DNA from: Bacteroidales bacterium
GTDB taxonomy: Bacteria > Bacteroidota > Bacteroidia > Bacteroidales > UBA12077
Assembly: GCA_030611105.1 (NCBI GenBank)
Contig: JAUWQL010000023.1
Coordinates: 1-37,022, forward strand
Direction of reading: 5' to 3'
Length of the DNA: 37,022 nt
Below are positions 23,831-32,067 of this stretch, piece by piece. Each line of letters begins with the position of its first letter. The first letter of the stretch is position 1. A program made the translations under genes and the position numbers. The notes beneath the pieces were generated by a model, which was not told the DNA's origin, made no database searches, and saw only the letters and a list, made by a program, of their open reading frames with translations.

Positions 23831-23959
23831 TTGGGACAGGAGAAAGAAAGTTTCTTTACATATCAATCCCCTGTTTATGATGCAATTGTAGGAGCTAAGA
23901 GACAATATCAGGCATTATTTTCTGCAATCAAGAATCCAGTTAGAGAAATATTAAAATAG
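23831..23959 (+). pseudogene. 3' remnant of a second GNAT-like gene
   Basis: A 42-codon open stretch ending at TAG 23957-23959 finishes with YQALFSAIKNPVREILK, very like the end of the gene at 22822 (HQELFSALKSPFRRVL). The residues before it (ESFFTYQSPVYDAIVGAKRQ) are not obviously shared. It has no start codon of its own and ends 9 bp before the intact FemAB gene, just where a GNAT gene end would be expected. Confidence 0.65.
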
Positions 23960-23968
23960 GAATTTATT

Positions 23969-25066
23969 ATGTCATATTTAGTATCAAAAAACCCAAATAG
24001 AAGTACTACATCTGATATTGGTTTTACCCTGCTAACAGAAAAAGATGAAATCAGATGGAACAATCTATTAAATTGTGCTTTCAATGCTTCATACAGGGCA
24101 AGCATAGCTTTTCAGTACTCTAAATATTTATCAGAGGATGGGATACAAATTTTTGTTTTTCACAAAAATGATCAAGATATTGCTGGTGCACTTTATGCAC
24201 TTAAAAAAGGTCCAAGCGGACTTATGAAAATTGCTGATATTCAATCGGGCACAATTTTTAGAAATGAAAAGGATATAAAGTATTTCTCATTTATCATTAA
24301 TCATTTTATATCATGGGCAAAGGAAAACAAGGCTTCCTACATTAGACTTAACCCTTGGCTGCCCAAAACAATCGATGGCCAATTGACAAATCATTATATG
24401 TGGTTAAAAAATACAATTACAGATTTTGGCTTTAATAAAATCACAGATGGTAAGCATACATATTGGATTGATCTACAATTAGCAGAAAACGAATTATTAT
24501 CCAAAATACATCGAAGTAATCGTAAAATAATTCGACGAGGGCTAAGATCTAGTTTTGAAGTAGATGTAATTGAGAAACCTGACCAACAATTATTGAAAAG
24601 TTTTTGGGACATGTATTCAAACCTTTCATCCTCTAAAGGATTTGAATCTCTTGAAAAAGAGAAATTTTTTTCTAAGGTTGAGAACTTATTTGATAAAGGA
24701 CAGGCCTATTTATTTGTTACACGCTATAATGATGAAATCGCAAATATTACTATGACAAGTAATTTTGGAGTAGCGGCAGGAATGTATGGAGCAATAAATC
24801 CGGGTTTTAAAAAAATTGAAAATTACCCATCTCCCGGACCTCTTTCTGTTTGGAAGATAATCACAACCTTCAAAGAAAGGGGTTTGAAGATTTATGATAT
24901 GGGGTTTTGCCCCGGAAGAGTACCTATTGAAGGACATCCAAATTACAATGTTTGGGTTTTTAAATACAGTTTTGGAGGTATTCATGTGCAATTTATGCCA
25001 ACATATGGTAAAATATTAAAGCCCTTAAGAGGTAGATTGTTTGAATTTCTAAAATATAGAAAATGA
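23969..25066 (+). CDS. FemAB-like GNAT-fold aminoacyl/acyltransferase
   Basis: The 365-residue protein has the two-GNAT architecture of FemAB/BioF2-like enzymes: an N-terminal half with FNASYRASIAFQYSK, a middle with HTYWIDLQLAENELLSKIHR and SNRKIIRRG, and the closing GLKIYDMGF, NYNVWVFKYSFGG. FemAB proteins use aminoacyl-tRNA to add amino acids to peptidoglycan; relatives in polysaccharide loci may aminoacylate or acylate amino sugars. That role is inference here. It is cytosolic and overlaps the deacetylase gene by 4 bp. A truncated paralogue precedes it at 23526. Confidence 0.82.
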   Translation: MSYLVSKNPNRSTTSDIGFTLLTEKDEIRWNNLLNCAFNASYRASIAFQYSKYLSEDGIQIFVFHKNDQDIAGALYALKKGPSGLMKIADIQSGTIFRNEKDIKYFSFIINHFISWAKENKASYIRLNPWLPKTIDGQLTNHYMWLKNTITDFGFNKITDGKHTYWIDLQLAENELLSKIHRSNRKIIRRGLRSSFEVDVIEKPDQQLLKSFWDMYSNLSSSKGFESLEKEKFFSKVENLFDKGQAYLFVTRYNDEIANITMTSNFGVAAGMYGAINPGFKKIENYPSPGPLSVWKIITTFKERGLKIYDMGFCPGRVPIEGHPNYNVWVFKYSFGGIHVQFMPTYGKILKPLRGRLFEFLKYRK

Positions 25067-25887
25067 GTCTATTCAGTATTATATATCAAAAACTATATTA
25101 TATATTTTTGGATATCATCCTTCCAAAAACAAAATTTAATGTACCTACTTCCATATCTAATAAAATAAATATCTTTATTTACTTTGATTACGAGCGTGAG
25201 TTTGGTGGTCATTCAACTTCTGTTTCAGATGATGATATAAACTATATTCTTGAATTTTTAAAAACTAATTCTGTAAAAACAACCTGGTTTACCGTTGGCA
25301 AAATTTTTAATAAGTATTCTAATTCTATTAAAAACATTAATTACAATAATCACGAAATTGGTTCTCATACATATGGACATGTAGTTCCCTTAGAATTAAA
25401 AACAAAAACTTTAAAAAAAGATTTCAATCTATATTCAGAAATAATAAACGACAAAAATAAAACAATTGGGTTTCATTCACCAAAAGGGAGATGGAGCTTT
25501 GGTTTAATTAAATTACTTATAAAATATAATTACACATACGATGTGGTTGGAGCTAGTAAAGGAGAACAATATATTCCTTTTTATATTATTAAAAACAATA
25601 AAAAACTCCTAAGGTTCCATACCTTAGGAGATGACTGGCCTTTGTACAATAAGAATTATTCTGAAGAAGATGTTTTTGAATATTTCAAAAACAAGATAAA
25701 AAAAATCAAGCCTGGCAATATAGGAGGTATGGGATTTCATCCTTGGGTTCTGTTTTCCAACACCAAAATTCTGCATGGATTTGAAAAGTTTATTTCCTAT
25801 GTGATTCAACAAAAAAGCATTAACATTGAGCTCGCAAGTTTTTATGCAAACACCCTTTTACAGGAAGAAAAATCATCAATTAAATAA
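25063..25887 (+). CDS. Polysaccharide deacetylase family protein (NodB-like)
   Basis: The 274-residue protein has the NodB homology motifs in order: FDYE (D42), SHTYGH (H102 and H106, metal ligands), GFHSPKGRW (136-144), GDDW (189-192) and GMGFHPW (H226). It should remove an N- or O-acetyl group, or an analogous acyl group, from the saccharide. The first ~25 residues are hydrophobic (FSIIYQKLYYIFLDIILP) and could anchor it in the membrane. Motif 1 lacks the usual second Asp (DYE for DDG). It overlaps the FemAB-like gene by 4 bp, so deacetylation and re-acylation may be linked steps. Confidence 0.88.
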   Translation: MSLFSIIYQKLYYIFLDIILPKTKFNVPTSISNKINIFIYFDYEREFGGHSTSVSDDDINYILEFLKTNSVKTTWFTVGKIFNKYSNSIKNINYNNHEIGSHTYGHVVPLELKTKTLKKDFNLYSEIINDKNKTIGFHSPKGRWSFGLIKLLIKYNYTYDVVGASKGEQYIPFYIIKNNKKLLRFHTLGDDWPLYNKNYSEEDVFEYFKNKIKKIKPGNIGGMGFHPWVLFSNTKILHGFEKFISYVIQQKSINIELASFYANTLLQEEKSSIK

Positions 25888-26236
25888 CAGATAAATTCAG
25901 TATTTTCTAATTAATAAATATATAACCGATGAATAAAATTGAAACGTTCGAACAATTCTTAGCCTCAGGTAGCACACAACTTTCAATTTGGAATTACCTG
26001 AATAAAAAATGAATCATAACAAAAAATAAAAATCATTAAAACGCATTTTATTAAGAACGTTACCAACCAGCTTGGGAGAAGGTCGAAGGGATGAAATATA
26101 CGGTGCCGATATTAATATTGGTTTTTGTGGGAAAGGAAGAGATGTTTTTTACACATCCAAAGCAAATTTATTGTTGATGGTAAAAAAAGATTAAAGAACA
26201 TACAATGTAATATTGAAAACAAAAAATTTAGTAAAA
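25888..26236. other. Spacer without a supported gene
   Basis: About 350 bp of AT-rich DNA. A 27-codon frame at 25929-26012 (MNKIETFEQFLASGSTQLSI...) looks like the truncated start of some protein but is too short to name. The stretch 26068-26100 has a higher-GC GGGAGAAGGTCGAAGGGA resembling the CGAAGGG dispersed repeat. This gap divides the repeat-unit genes from the methyltransferase/CDP-glycerol-transferase/YidC-like unit, so a promoter may lie here. Confidence 0.6.
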
Positions 26237-26866
26237 ATGGATAAAAAATATTGGAAGAATTATTACTCAAAACATAGAGAAGAAAAGCAACCTTCATTGT
26301 TTGCAAAACATATAATAGAAAATTATTTAAGTGATGAAAAATCCACCTTAATAGAGTTAGGTTGTGGTAACGGTAGGGATAGTATCTATTTTAGCGAAAA
26401 AGGATTAAATGTTGCTGCGATAGATCAAGTTGAAGAAGAAATTACCTTTTTGCAGAATCGATTTAGTGAAGTTAAGAACGTAGAATTTATAAGCGGAGAT
26501 TTTAGTAAATTGGGACATGACAGAATATATGATATAGTCTATTCTCGTTTTACGTTACATTCAATAAATTCTATACAACAAGATAGGGTTTTGAATTGGG
26601 CTTATAAACAGCTTAATGAAAATGGTTTGGTTTGTATTGAAGTTAGAGGAAAGAAAAATGAACTTTATAAAAAGGGAGAGAAAGTCGCTGAGGAAGAAGA
26701 TGCATTTATCTATGAAAATCATTATAGAAGATTTCTTGATTTTGATGATCTCTGCAATGAACTTAAAGAGATCGGCTTTACTATAAACTATTGTCTAGAG
26801 GCGAAGGGTTTTGCCCCGTTTAAAAATACAAATGAAACATTCATAAGAGTAATAGCAAAAAAATAG
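26237..26866 (+). CDS. Class I SAM-dependent methyltransferase
   Basis: The 209-residue protein has the SAM-binding motif IELGCGNGRDSIYFSE, an acidic end of strand 2 (AAIDQ) and VYSRFTLHSI where motif IV lies. The opening KKYWKNYYSKHREEKQPSLF is typical of a subgroup found with capsule and phosphotransferase genes. I chose ATG 26237 over an in-frame TTG at 26213. It is 7 bp from the CDP-glycerol-transferase-like gene, so it may methylate the group that enzyme transfers, or cap a chain. The substrate is unknown. Confidence 0.85.
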   Translation: MDKKYWKNYYSKHREEKQPSLFAKHIIENYLSDEKSTLIELGCGNGRDSIYFSEKGLNVAAIDQVEEEITFLQNRFSEVKNVEFISGDFSKLGHDRIYDIVYSRFTLHSINSIQQDRVLNWAYKQLNENGLVCIEVRGKKNELYKKGEKVAEEEDAFIYENHYRRFLDFDDLCNELKEIGFTINYCLEAKGFAPFKNTNETFIRVIAKK

Positions 26867-26873
26867 TTTTACA

Positions 26874-28082
26874 ATGACAGCCAATACAACTTTATTGTAT
26901 ATTGACCCAGGAACCGGAAGTTTATTAATTAGTGCCCTATTTGGTATAGTAGTAACTGTTTTATATTCCTTAAAAGGTGTTTTTTATAAAATCTCCTTAT
27001 TAATCTCTGCAACAGGAAAAAAGAATTTATCGGATTTTTCTGGAAAAATTGTCTTTTTTAGTGAAGGTAAAGCATATTGGCGAGTATATAAGCCTGTTAT
27101 TGAAGAGTTAATCAATAAGGGACAAAAAATTATTTATCTGTCTGCTGACAAAGATGATGAAGGTTTGTCTATTTCGTCTGAGTATGTTGAAACACATTAT
27201 CTTGGAAAGATAAAACAAGCAATATTCATTTTAAACAGATTGAGAGCAAAAATGTGTGTTATGTCAACTCCACAGCTTGACGTAATATCGTTAAAGCGTT
27301 CAAAACATGTTGAGCATTATTGTCATATTATACATTCACCTACAGATATTCATGCCTACAAAAAATTTGCATTTGATTTTTATGATTCTGTTTTATGCAG
27401 CAGTTCATCGCAGATTAGTAATTTAAAATATTTGGAGAATGAACGACATACTAAACCCAAGCAAATCTTCCAAACTGGATGCACTTATTACGATGTTTTT
27501 AGGTCAAATAATGAGGATAGAGATAATTATATATTGTTAGCTCCAACATGGGGAGATAGAACATTCTTTAAATCTTGTGGTAAAGAAATATTAAACAACT
27601 TATTGAAAGGTGGTCATAAAGTTATTTTTAGACCACACCCACAATCTTGGATTTCAGACAAAGAATTAATGGATGATATAATTTCCACATATAGTTCTAA
27701 TTCTAATTTGATTATTGATAAGGAAACCAGAGGAGAAAAAAGCATTAATAAATCAAAACTTTTAATTTGTGATATTACTTCGGGAATGTTGTTTGATATG
27801 GCATTCGTTTATAAAAAACCGGTTGTTGCTATTAAATTTGATTGGGCAGATGGTGGCTATGAAGCTTCAGATTTAATTAATGATACAACAGCAATTAACT
27901 TACTTAAAGATGTTGGGGATGTACTAAACGTTGCAGATGTGAAAGACATCTCAGAAACTGTAGTTAAAAGCTCTGCTAAAATTATCACTCAAGAGATAAT
28001 AGGCAAACATATCTTCAATTTTCAAAAAGCTGGAAAAGTAGCAGCAGAACAAATATTATCAATCTTTAAAACCATAAAATAA
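26874..28082 (+). CDS. CDP-glycerol glycerophosphotransferase-like protein (TagB/TagF family)
   Basis: The 402-residue protein begins with a membrane segment (LLYIDPGTGSLLISALFGIV, then VTVLYSLKG) and continues as a GT-B-like CDP-glycerol glycerophosphotransferase: HSPTDIHAYKKFAFDFYDS, LAPTWGDRTFF, FRPHPQSW (H255) and the C-terminal CDITSGMLFDMAF (D300-S303). Known TagB/TagF enzymes transfer glycerol phosphate from CDP-glycerol to lipid-linked acceptors in teichoic acid synthesis. In a Gram-negative locus it would decorate or cap a saccharide with glycerol phosphate or another polyol phosphate. No CDP-glycerol synthase is visible here. The next gene starts inside its stop (TAATG). Confidence 0.87.
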   Translation: MTANTTLLYIDPGTGSLLISALFGIVVTVLYSLKGVFYKISLLISATGKKNLSDFSGKIVFFSEGKAYWRVYKPVIEELINKGQKIIYLSADKDDEGLSISSEYVETHYLGKIKQAIFILNRLRAKMCVMSTPQLDVISLKRSKHVEHYCHIIHSPTDIHAYKKFAFDFYDSVLCSSSSQISNLKYLENERHTKPKQIFQTGCTYYDVFRSNNEDRDNYILLAPTWGDRTFFKSCGKEILNNLLKGGHKVIFRPHPQSWISDKELMDDIISTYSSNSNLIIDKETRGEKSINKSKLLICDITSGMLFDMAFVYKKPVVAIKFDWADGGYEASDLINDTTAINLLKDVGDVLNVADVKDISETVVKSSAKIITQEIIGKHIFNFQKAGKVAAEQILSIFKTIK

Positions 28083-30703
28083 TGTTTTTTGTAAATTTTT
28101 TAAAGCATATATTAGCGTTTTTCTTTAGCTTAACTGATAGTTATGGACTATCAATAATTTTGTTAAGCCTAACTGTAACCGTTATAATGCTTCCTTTATT
28201 TTGGATAGCAGAGAAAATTCAGAATAAGGAAAGAGCAAGAAAAGCAAAAATGCAACCTGCTCTTGATAAGTTTAAAGATGTAACAAACAAACAAGAAAAA
28301 TATTATTACACAAGAAGAATATATAAGCAATATAATTATGCACCCTTCTATTCATTAACAGGTTTATTGGGCTTATTTATCCAAATGCCATTTTTCCTTG
28401 CTGCTTATTGGATGTTGTTGGAATACACACCACTTCAAGGAGTTTCTTTTGGTCCAATCAAAGATTTATTTCAGCCGGACGGATTGTTGTCTTACGGGGG
28501 ATTGTCAATTAATGTCTTACCTTTTGTGATGACAATCGTCAATTTATTTGCAGGTTATTTATATGCAAAAAACATGAATAAAAGTGAACAAATACAATTG
28601 ATAATAATTGCCTTTATCTTTTTGATATTATTATATAATCTTTCAGCGGCACTTGTGCTATATTGGACAATGAATAATGTATTTGCTATTGGGAAGAATT
28701 GGTTGATAAGTAGAACTAATAAACCAGTCAAGATAAATAATAAAATAGAACGATATAGCTTGTTTGGGGATGGTGTTAAATGGTTAAAATCCCATAGTCC
28801 TCAAATTATATTTGTATCGTTTATATGGTCTATTTATTTCATGGGGTTAAGTATCTTCTATAAAATTAACCTTGGGTTATGCTTAACATCTGTTATGTCA
28901 ATATTGACATCATTCTTTTTTTTAGAAATAATATGCTCTCTGATGTTGATTTTTAAAAACAAAAAAAAACAATTAAGATGGACAATGATAATAATATATT
29001 TGCTTCTAAATTTCTCTCTATCTGTTGTTTTCTTATTGGTGGTATTTGATAAATTGTACTTTATCTCTGATTCTTTGATTTTAGTATTATGCTCAGGTGT
29101 TCTTTTGTTATTTACTATTGTATTATTAGTACAAAACTACTCAATGCTTGTAGGTGAACCTATTGATAAGGTGAAAAACAGAAATACACAATATTATTAC
29201 TTCTCAAGTATTCTAATCATTATCTCGCCTTTAATTCCATATTACCTAAACAATCCAATTTATTTTTCAATAGCATCAGTTTTTCTATATTTTATTATAC
29301 TGTTGGGAATACCCCTTCTATTAATTGCAGCAACGAATTATTTAAATAAAAACAAGGATTCTATATATCTCCTTTTTGGTACTTTTGTTGCTCTATTCTT
29401 TACACTATACACATTACCAATATTAACAGATCTTTCTTCGCTAATTGCAGAAAATAATTATTTCGTACATATAATCTCATTATTAACAACTACATGCATT
29501 TTTATATGGCTTTATCATAAATCGAAAATTGCTATTCTTCTATTTAGTTTAGTACTACCATTAGGTGCGATTGTTCAAATAATAGCAAAACCAACTGAAG
29601 GTATTAACCAAACAGAAAAAAATGACAACCAGAAAACGGATTTATATAATCACTTATCATCATTGGAAATAAAAAGAAGTCCGAATATATATTATTTGTT
29701 ATATGACACATATATCAATGAAAATTTAATGAAGTTTTATGATATTGATAATTCTGAGCAAATGAATTATCTGAGAGATAAAAACTTTCAAGTTTCTGAA
29801 AATGTATATTCTATAGGCAAATCAACACTTCCCAGTATTGCACCCTTATTAGAAGTAGCAAGTGTTGATTTTGCGACTCAACGTCGAAATATTATTTTGG
29901 GTAATTCAACTGTAGATAACTTGCTTCAGAAAAATGGATATGAAACGCATTATATTGTTGGTGAATATTTTTTACGAGGCTTAAATGTACCTTTTGGTGG
30001 TGATTTTTTGAATAATGAGACTATAAATTCTTTATCCGAGAATGGTTATTCAGATAACTCAATGATGACTGTTCTGTATAGTACATTGATAGGAGAATTT
30101 AAGTTTGATAATGAATTTTTGCTTGGAACAATAACAGAGGATATGAAAGCAGAACTACTAAAAAGGTATACTCTCACTAACCTTACTAGTAAACCAAAAT
30201 TTTTGTTTTACCATACAAATTTCCCAGGACATGGAGTAGGAAATTGCCACCCAAATGAAAATGAACTGTATGCAAAAAATGTACAGATAGCAAACAATAT
30301 GATGAAAATAGATGTTCAGAATATATTATCAATTGATACGAATGCAATTATCATCATTGCTGGTGATCATGGAGCATACAGGAAAGGAGATTGTAAGACA
30401 GGTTTTAAAAGATATAAAGACGATGAAATTAGAGCGGAACATATTCTAGATATGCATGGAAGTTTTTTGGCTGTTAAATATCCCGATAATTATATACAGG
30501 AAGACATAATATTATTACAAAATGTATTTATTAATATCTTTTCTTACCTCTTTGATGTCAATAATCTTTATGATTATAAGATACCAGCAAAAACAAGAAG
30601 GAGTAACCGTCTACCACAAGGATGCATCACTAACGGAAAAATAACATTTGGTGCAGACAAAGGTAAAAGCCTTGAAGAAATTTTTTCTGAAAGTTCAGAG
30701 TAA
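28082..30703 (+). CDS. YidC/Oxa1-like domain fused to a sulfatase/LtaS-like phosphotransferase domain
   Basis: The 873-residue protein has three parts. Residues 1-215 match the YidC/Oxa1/Alb3 fold: SYGLSIILLSL, the cytoplasmic KMQPALDKFK loop, FFLAAYWML and LVLYWTMNN (191-199). Residues ~235-515 hold about nine or ten further membrane segments. Residues ~535-830 form an alkaline-phosphatase/sulfatase-type domain with a metal Asp (D542 in YDTY), a Thr nucleophile candidate (T582 in KSTLPS), FPGHGVG and the GDHGAY metal motif (D762, H763). The last domain resembles LtaS/OpgB-type glycerophosphate transferases. In place of the Arg that YidC insertases keep in the groove, this has Thr33. It is coupled to the CDP-glycerol-transferase gene. 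I infer an envelope phosphodiester transferase. Confidence 0.85.
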   Translation: MFFVNFLKHILAFFFSLTDSYGLSIILLSLTVTVIMLPLFWIAEKIQNKERARKAKMQPALDKFKDVTNKQEKYYYTRRIYKQYNYAPFYSLTGLLGLFIQMPFFLAAYWMLLEYTPLQGVSFGPIKDLFQPDGLLSYGGLSINVLPFVMTIVNLFAGYLYAKNMNKSEQIQLIIIAFIFLILLYNLSAALVLYWTMNNVFAIGKNWLISRTNKPVKINNKIERYSLFGDGVKWLKSHSPQIIFVSFIWSIYFMGLSIFYKINLGLCLTSVMSILTSFFFLEIICSLMLIFKNKKKQLRWTMIIIYLLLNFSLSVVFLLVVFDKLYFISDSLILVLCSGVLLLFTIVLLVQNYSMLVGEPIDKVKNRNTQYYYFSSILIIISPLIPYYLNNPIYFSIASVFLYFIILLGIPLLLIAATNYLNKNKDSIYLLFGTFVALFFTLYTLPILTDLSSLIAENNYFVHIISLLTTTCIFIWLYHKSKIAILLFSLVLPLGAIVQIIAKPTEGINQTEKNDNQKTDLYNHLSSLEIKRSPNIYYLLYDTYINENLMKFYDIDNSEQMNYLRDKNFQVSENVYSIGKSTLPSIAPLLEVASVDFATQRRNIILGNSTVDNLLQKNGYETHYIVGEYFLRGLNVPFGGDFLNNETINSLSENGYSDNSMMTVLYSTLIGEFKFDNEFLLGTITEDMKAELLKRYTLTNLTSKPKFLFYHTNFPGHGVGNCHPNENELYAKNVQIANNMMKIDVQNILSIDTNAIIIIAGDHGAYRKGDCKTGFKRYKDDEIRAEHILDMHGSFLAVKYPDNYIQEDIILLQNVFINIFSYLFDVNNLYDYKIPAKTRRSNRLPQGCITNGKITFGADKGKSLEEIFSESSE

Positions 30704-30757
30704 TTACAAAAAGGAAAAGGCTTTATGGAGTAGATTTATGGTTATAAACCTTAAGTT

Positions 30758-31204
30758 AGCATTGAAACCCCAATCCTTGAAATTAAAATAAAAAAAGGAA
30801 TCGTGGGATCAAAAAAGCTACTAAAGCTAAATGCTTTTCAATTAAAAGAAGGCATTAATATCTTAGACCTAAAAACCCTAATCAAAAATTCTGATATTGA
30901 TCACAAGATCCAATTTAAGTTGGAGGAACAGTTGCCCCTAATACTAAACAGATACCGTAGAAAATATTTTGAAACAAAAGACAAAAAATTTAGAATTACT
31001 ATTGATGACAATCAATCATTTTATAAAATTAATACATTTAATAATAGTTTTTTACAGAAATACAATGACTCCAGCAATGTTATACTAGAACTAAAATATG
31101 ATAAACAATTTGAAAAGGAGTCAGCAAATATTACGAACAATCTCCCGTTTAGGTTAACAAAAAGTTCAAAATATGCAAGGGGGATCGAATTATTCTATAT
31201 TTAA
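30758..31204 (+). pseudogene. VTC-domain gene, 5'-truncated
   Basis: The reading frame carries the C-terminal half of a VTC (polyphosphate polymerase-like) domain: PILEIKIKKGIVGSKK, LPLILNRYRRKYFETKDKKF, RITID, VILELKYD and LPFRLTKSSKYARG. Full proteins run to about 240 residues; here only ~148 codons remain. Homology starts upstream of any start codon (the first possible is GTG 30803), and the N-terminal part with its basic substrate-binding strands is missing. It is therefore probably a relic, though translation from GTG could yield a 133-residue piece. Nothing in the 50 bp before it restores the missing half. Confidence 0.72.
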
Positions 31205-31221
31205 ATACTCACAATTCTAAA

Positions 31222-31920
31222 ATGACAGAAAATTTTTACACAGAAAAAAATGGTAAATATTTAAAAAATCATCCTGAATGGCACGTTGAAGATTCTCCTT
31301 GGAAAGCCAATCAAATTTTAAAAATACTTCATCGTAATAAAATGGATCCGAAATCGATAGCAGAAGTAGGATGTGGGGCTGGTGAGATTTTAAATCGTTT
31401 ATACCATAAAATGTCTAGTGATATAATTTTTACAGGATATGATATTTCAATCGATGCGATAAACTTAACTAAAAAAAAAGAAAAGGACAGATTAATATAT
31501 AAACATGAAAATTTTTCAAAAACTAATAAAAAATTTGATTTACTATTAATGATGGATGTATTTGAACATGTTGAAGATTATTTAGGCTTCTTAAGATCGT
31601 GTAAGGATAAAGCAAAAAACACAATATTTCATATTCCATTAGATATTTCAGTACACGATATATTACGAAACAGATTAATTAACGGTCGTAATTCTGGTGG
31701 TCATTTACATTATTTTATGAAAGATACAGCTATTGCCACTTTAATCGATTCTGGTTATGAAATCGTTGATTTCTTTTATACTGCCGGCACTATAGAGTTG
31801 CCAAGAAAAACTTTTAAATCAAAGCTTGCTGTGTTCCCTCGAAAAATATTGTATAAAATAAATAAAGATCTTGCTGCAAAAATATTGGGGGGTTTTTCTC
31901 TATTAGTACTAACAAAATAA
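31222..31920 (+). CDS. Class I SAM-dependent methyltransferase
   Basis: The 232-residue protein shows IAEVGCGAGEILNRLY (motif I), FTGYDIS (acidic end of strand 2), FDLLLMMDVFEHVEDYLGFL (motif IV region) and a late GGHLHYFMKDTAIATLI, as in many saccharide and lipid O-methyltransferases. The C-terminal ~40 residues are basic and hydrophobic. It probably methylates a sugar or terminal residue of the polymer. It stands 17 bp after the VTC remnant and before a 147-bp spacer. Confidence 0.86.
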   Translation: MTENFYTEKNGKYLKNHPEWHVEDSPWKANQILKILHRNKMDPKSIAEVGCGAGEILNRLYHKMSSDIIFTGYDISIDAINLTKKKEKDRLIYKHENFSKTNKKFDLLLMMDVFEHVEDYLGFLRSCKDKAKNTIFHIPLDISVHDILRNRLINGRNSGGHLHYFMKDTAIATLIDSGYEIVDFFYTAGTIELPRKTFKSKLAVFPRKILYKINKDLAAKILGGFSLLVLTK

Positions 31921-32067
31921 TTGTAATCGATATTGCTGATTTACGACAATGAATCAGGCTGCTTATAGTAGAATAAAAGCAAATTGAAAAGATTGGTTTA
32001 AATATAAAAATGTAGTATGCGAAATTATTTATAAAGCAGTACTAATATTTATAAAAATAAATTTAAT

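Noticed and set aside
25929-26012. 27-codon gene beginning MNKIETFEQFLAS
   Set aside because: Too short to assign and no similar neighbour; may be a truncated start, noted under the spacer.
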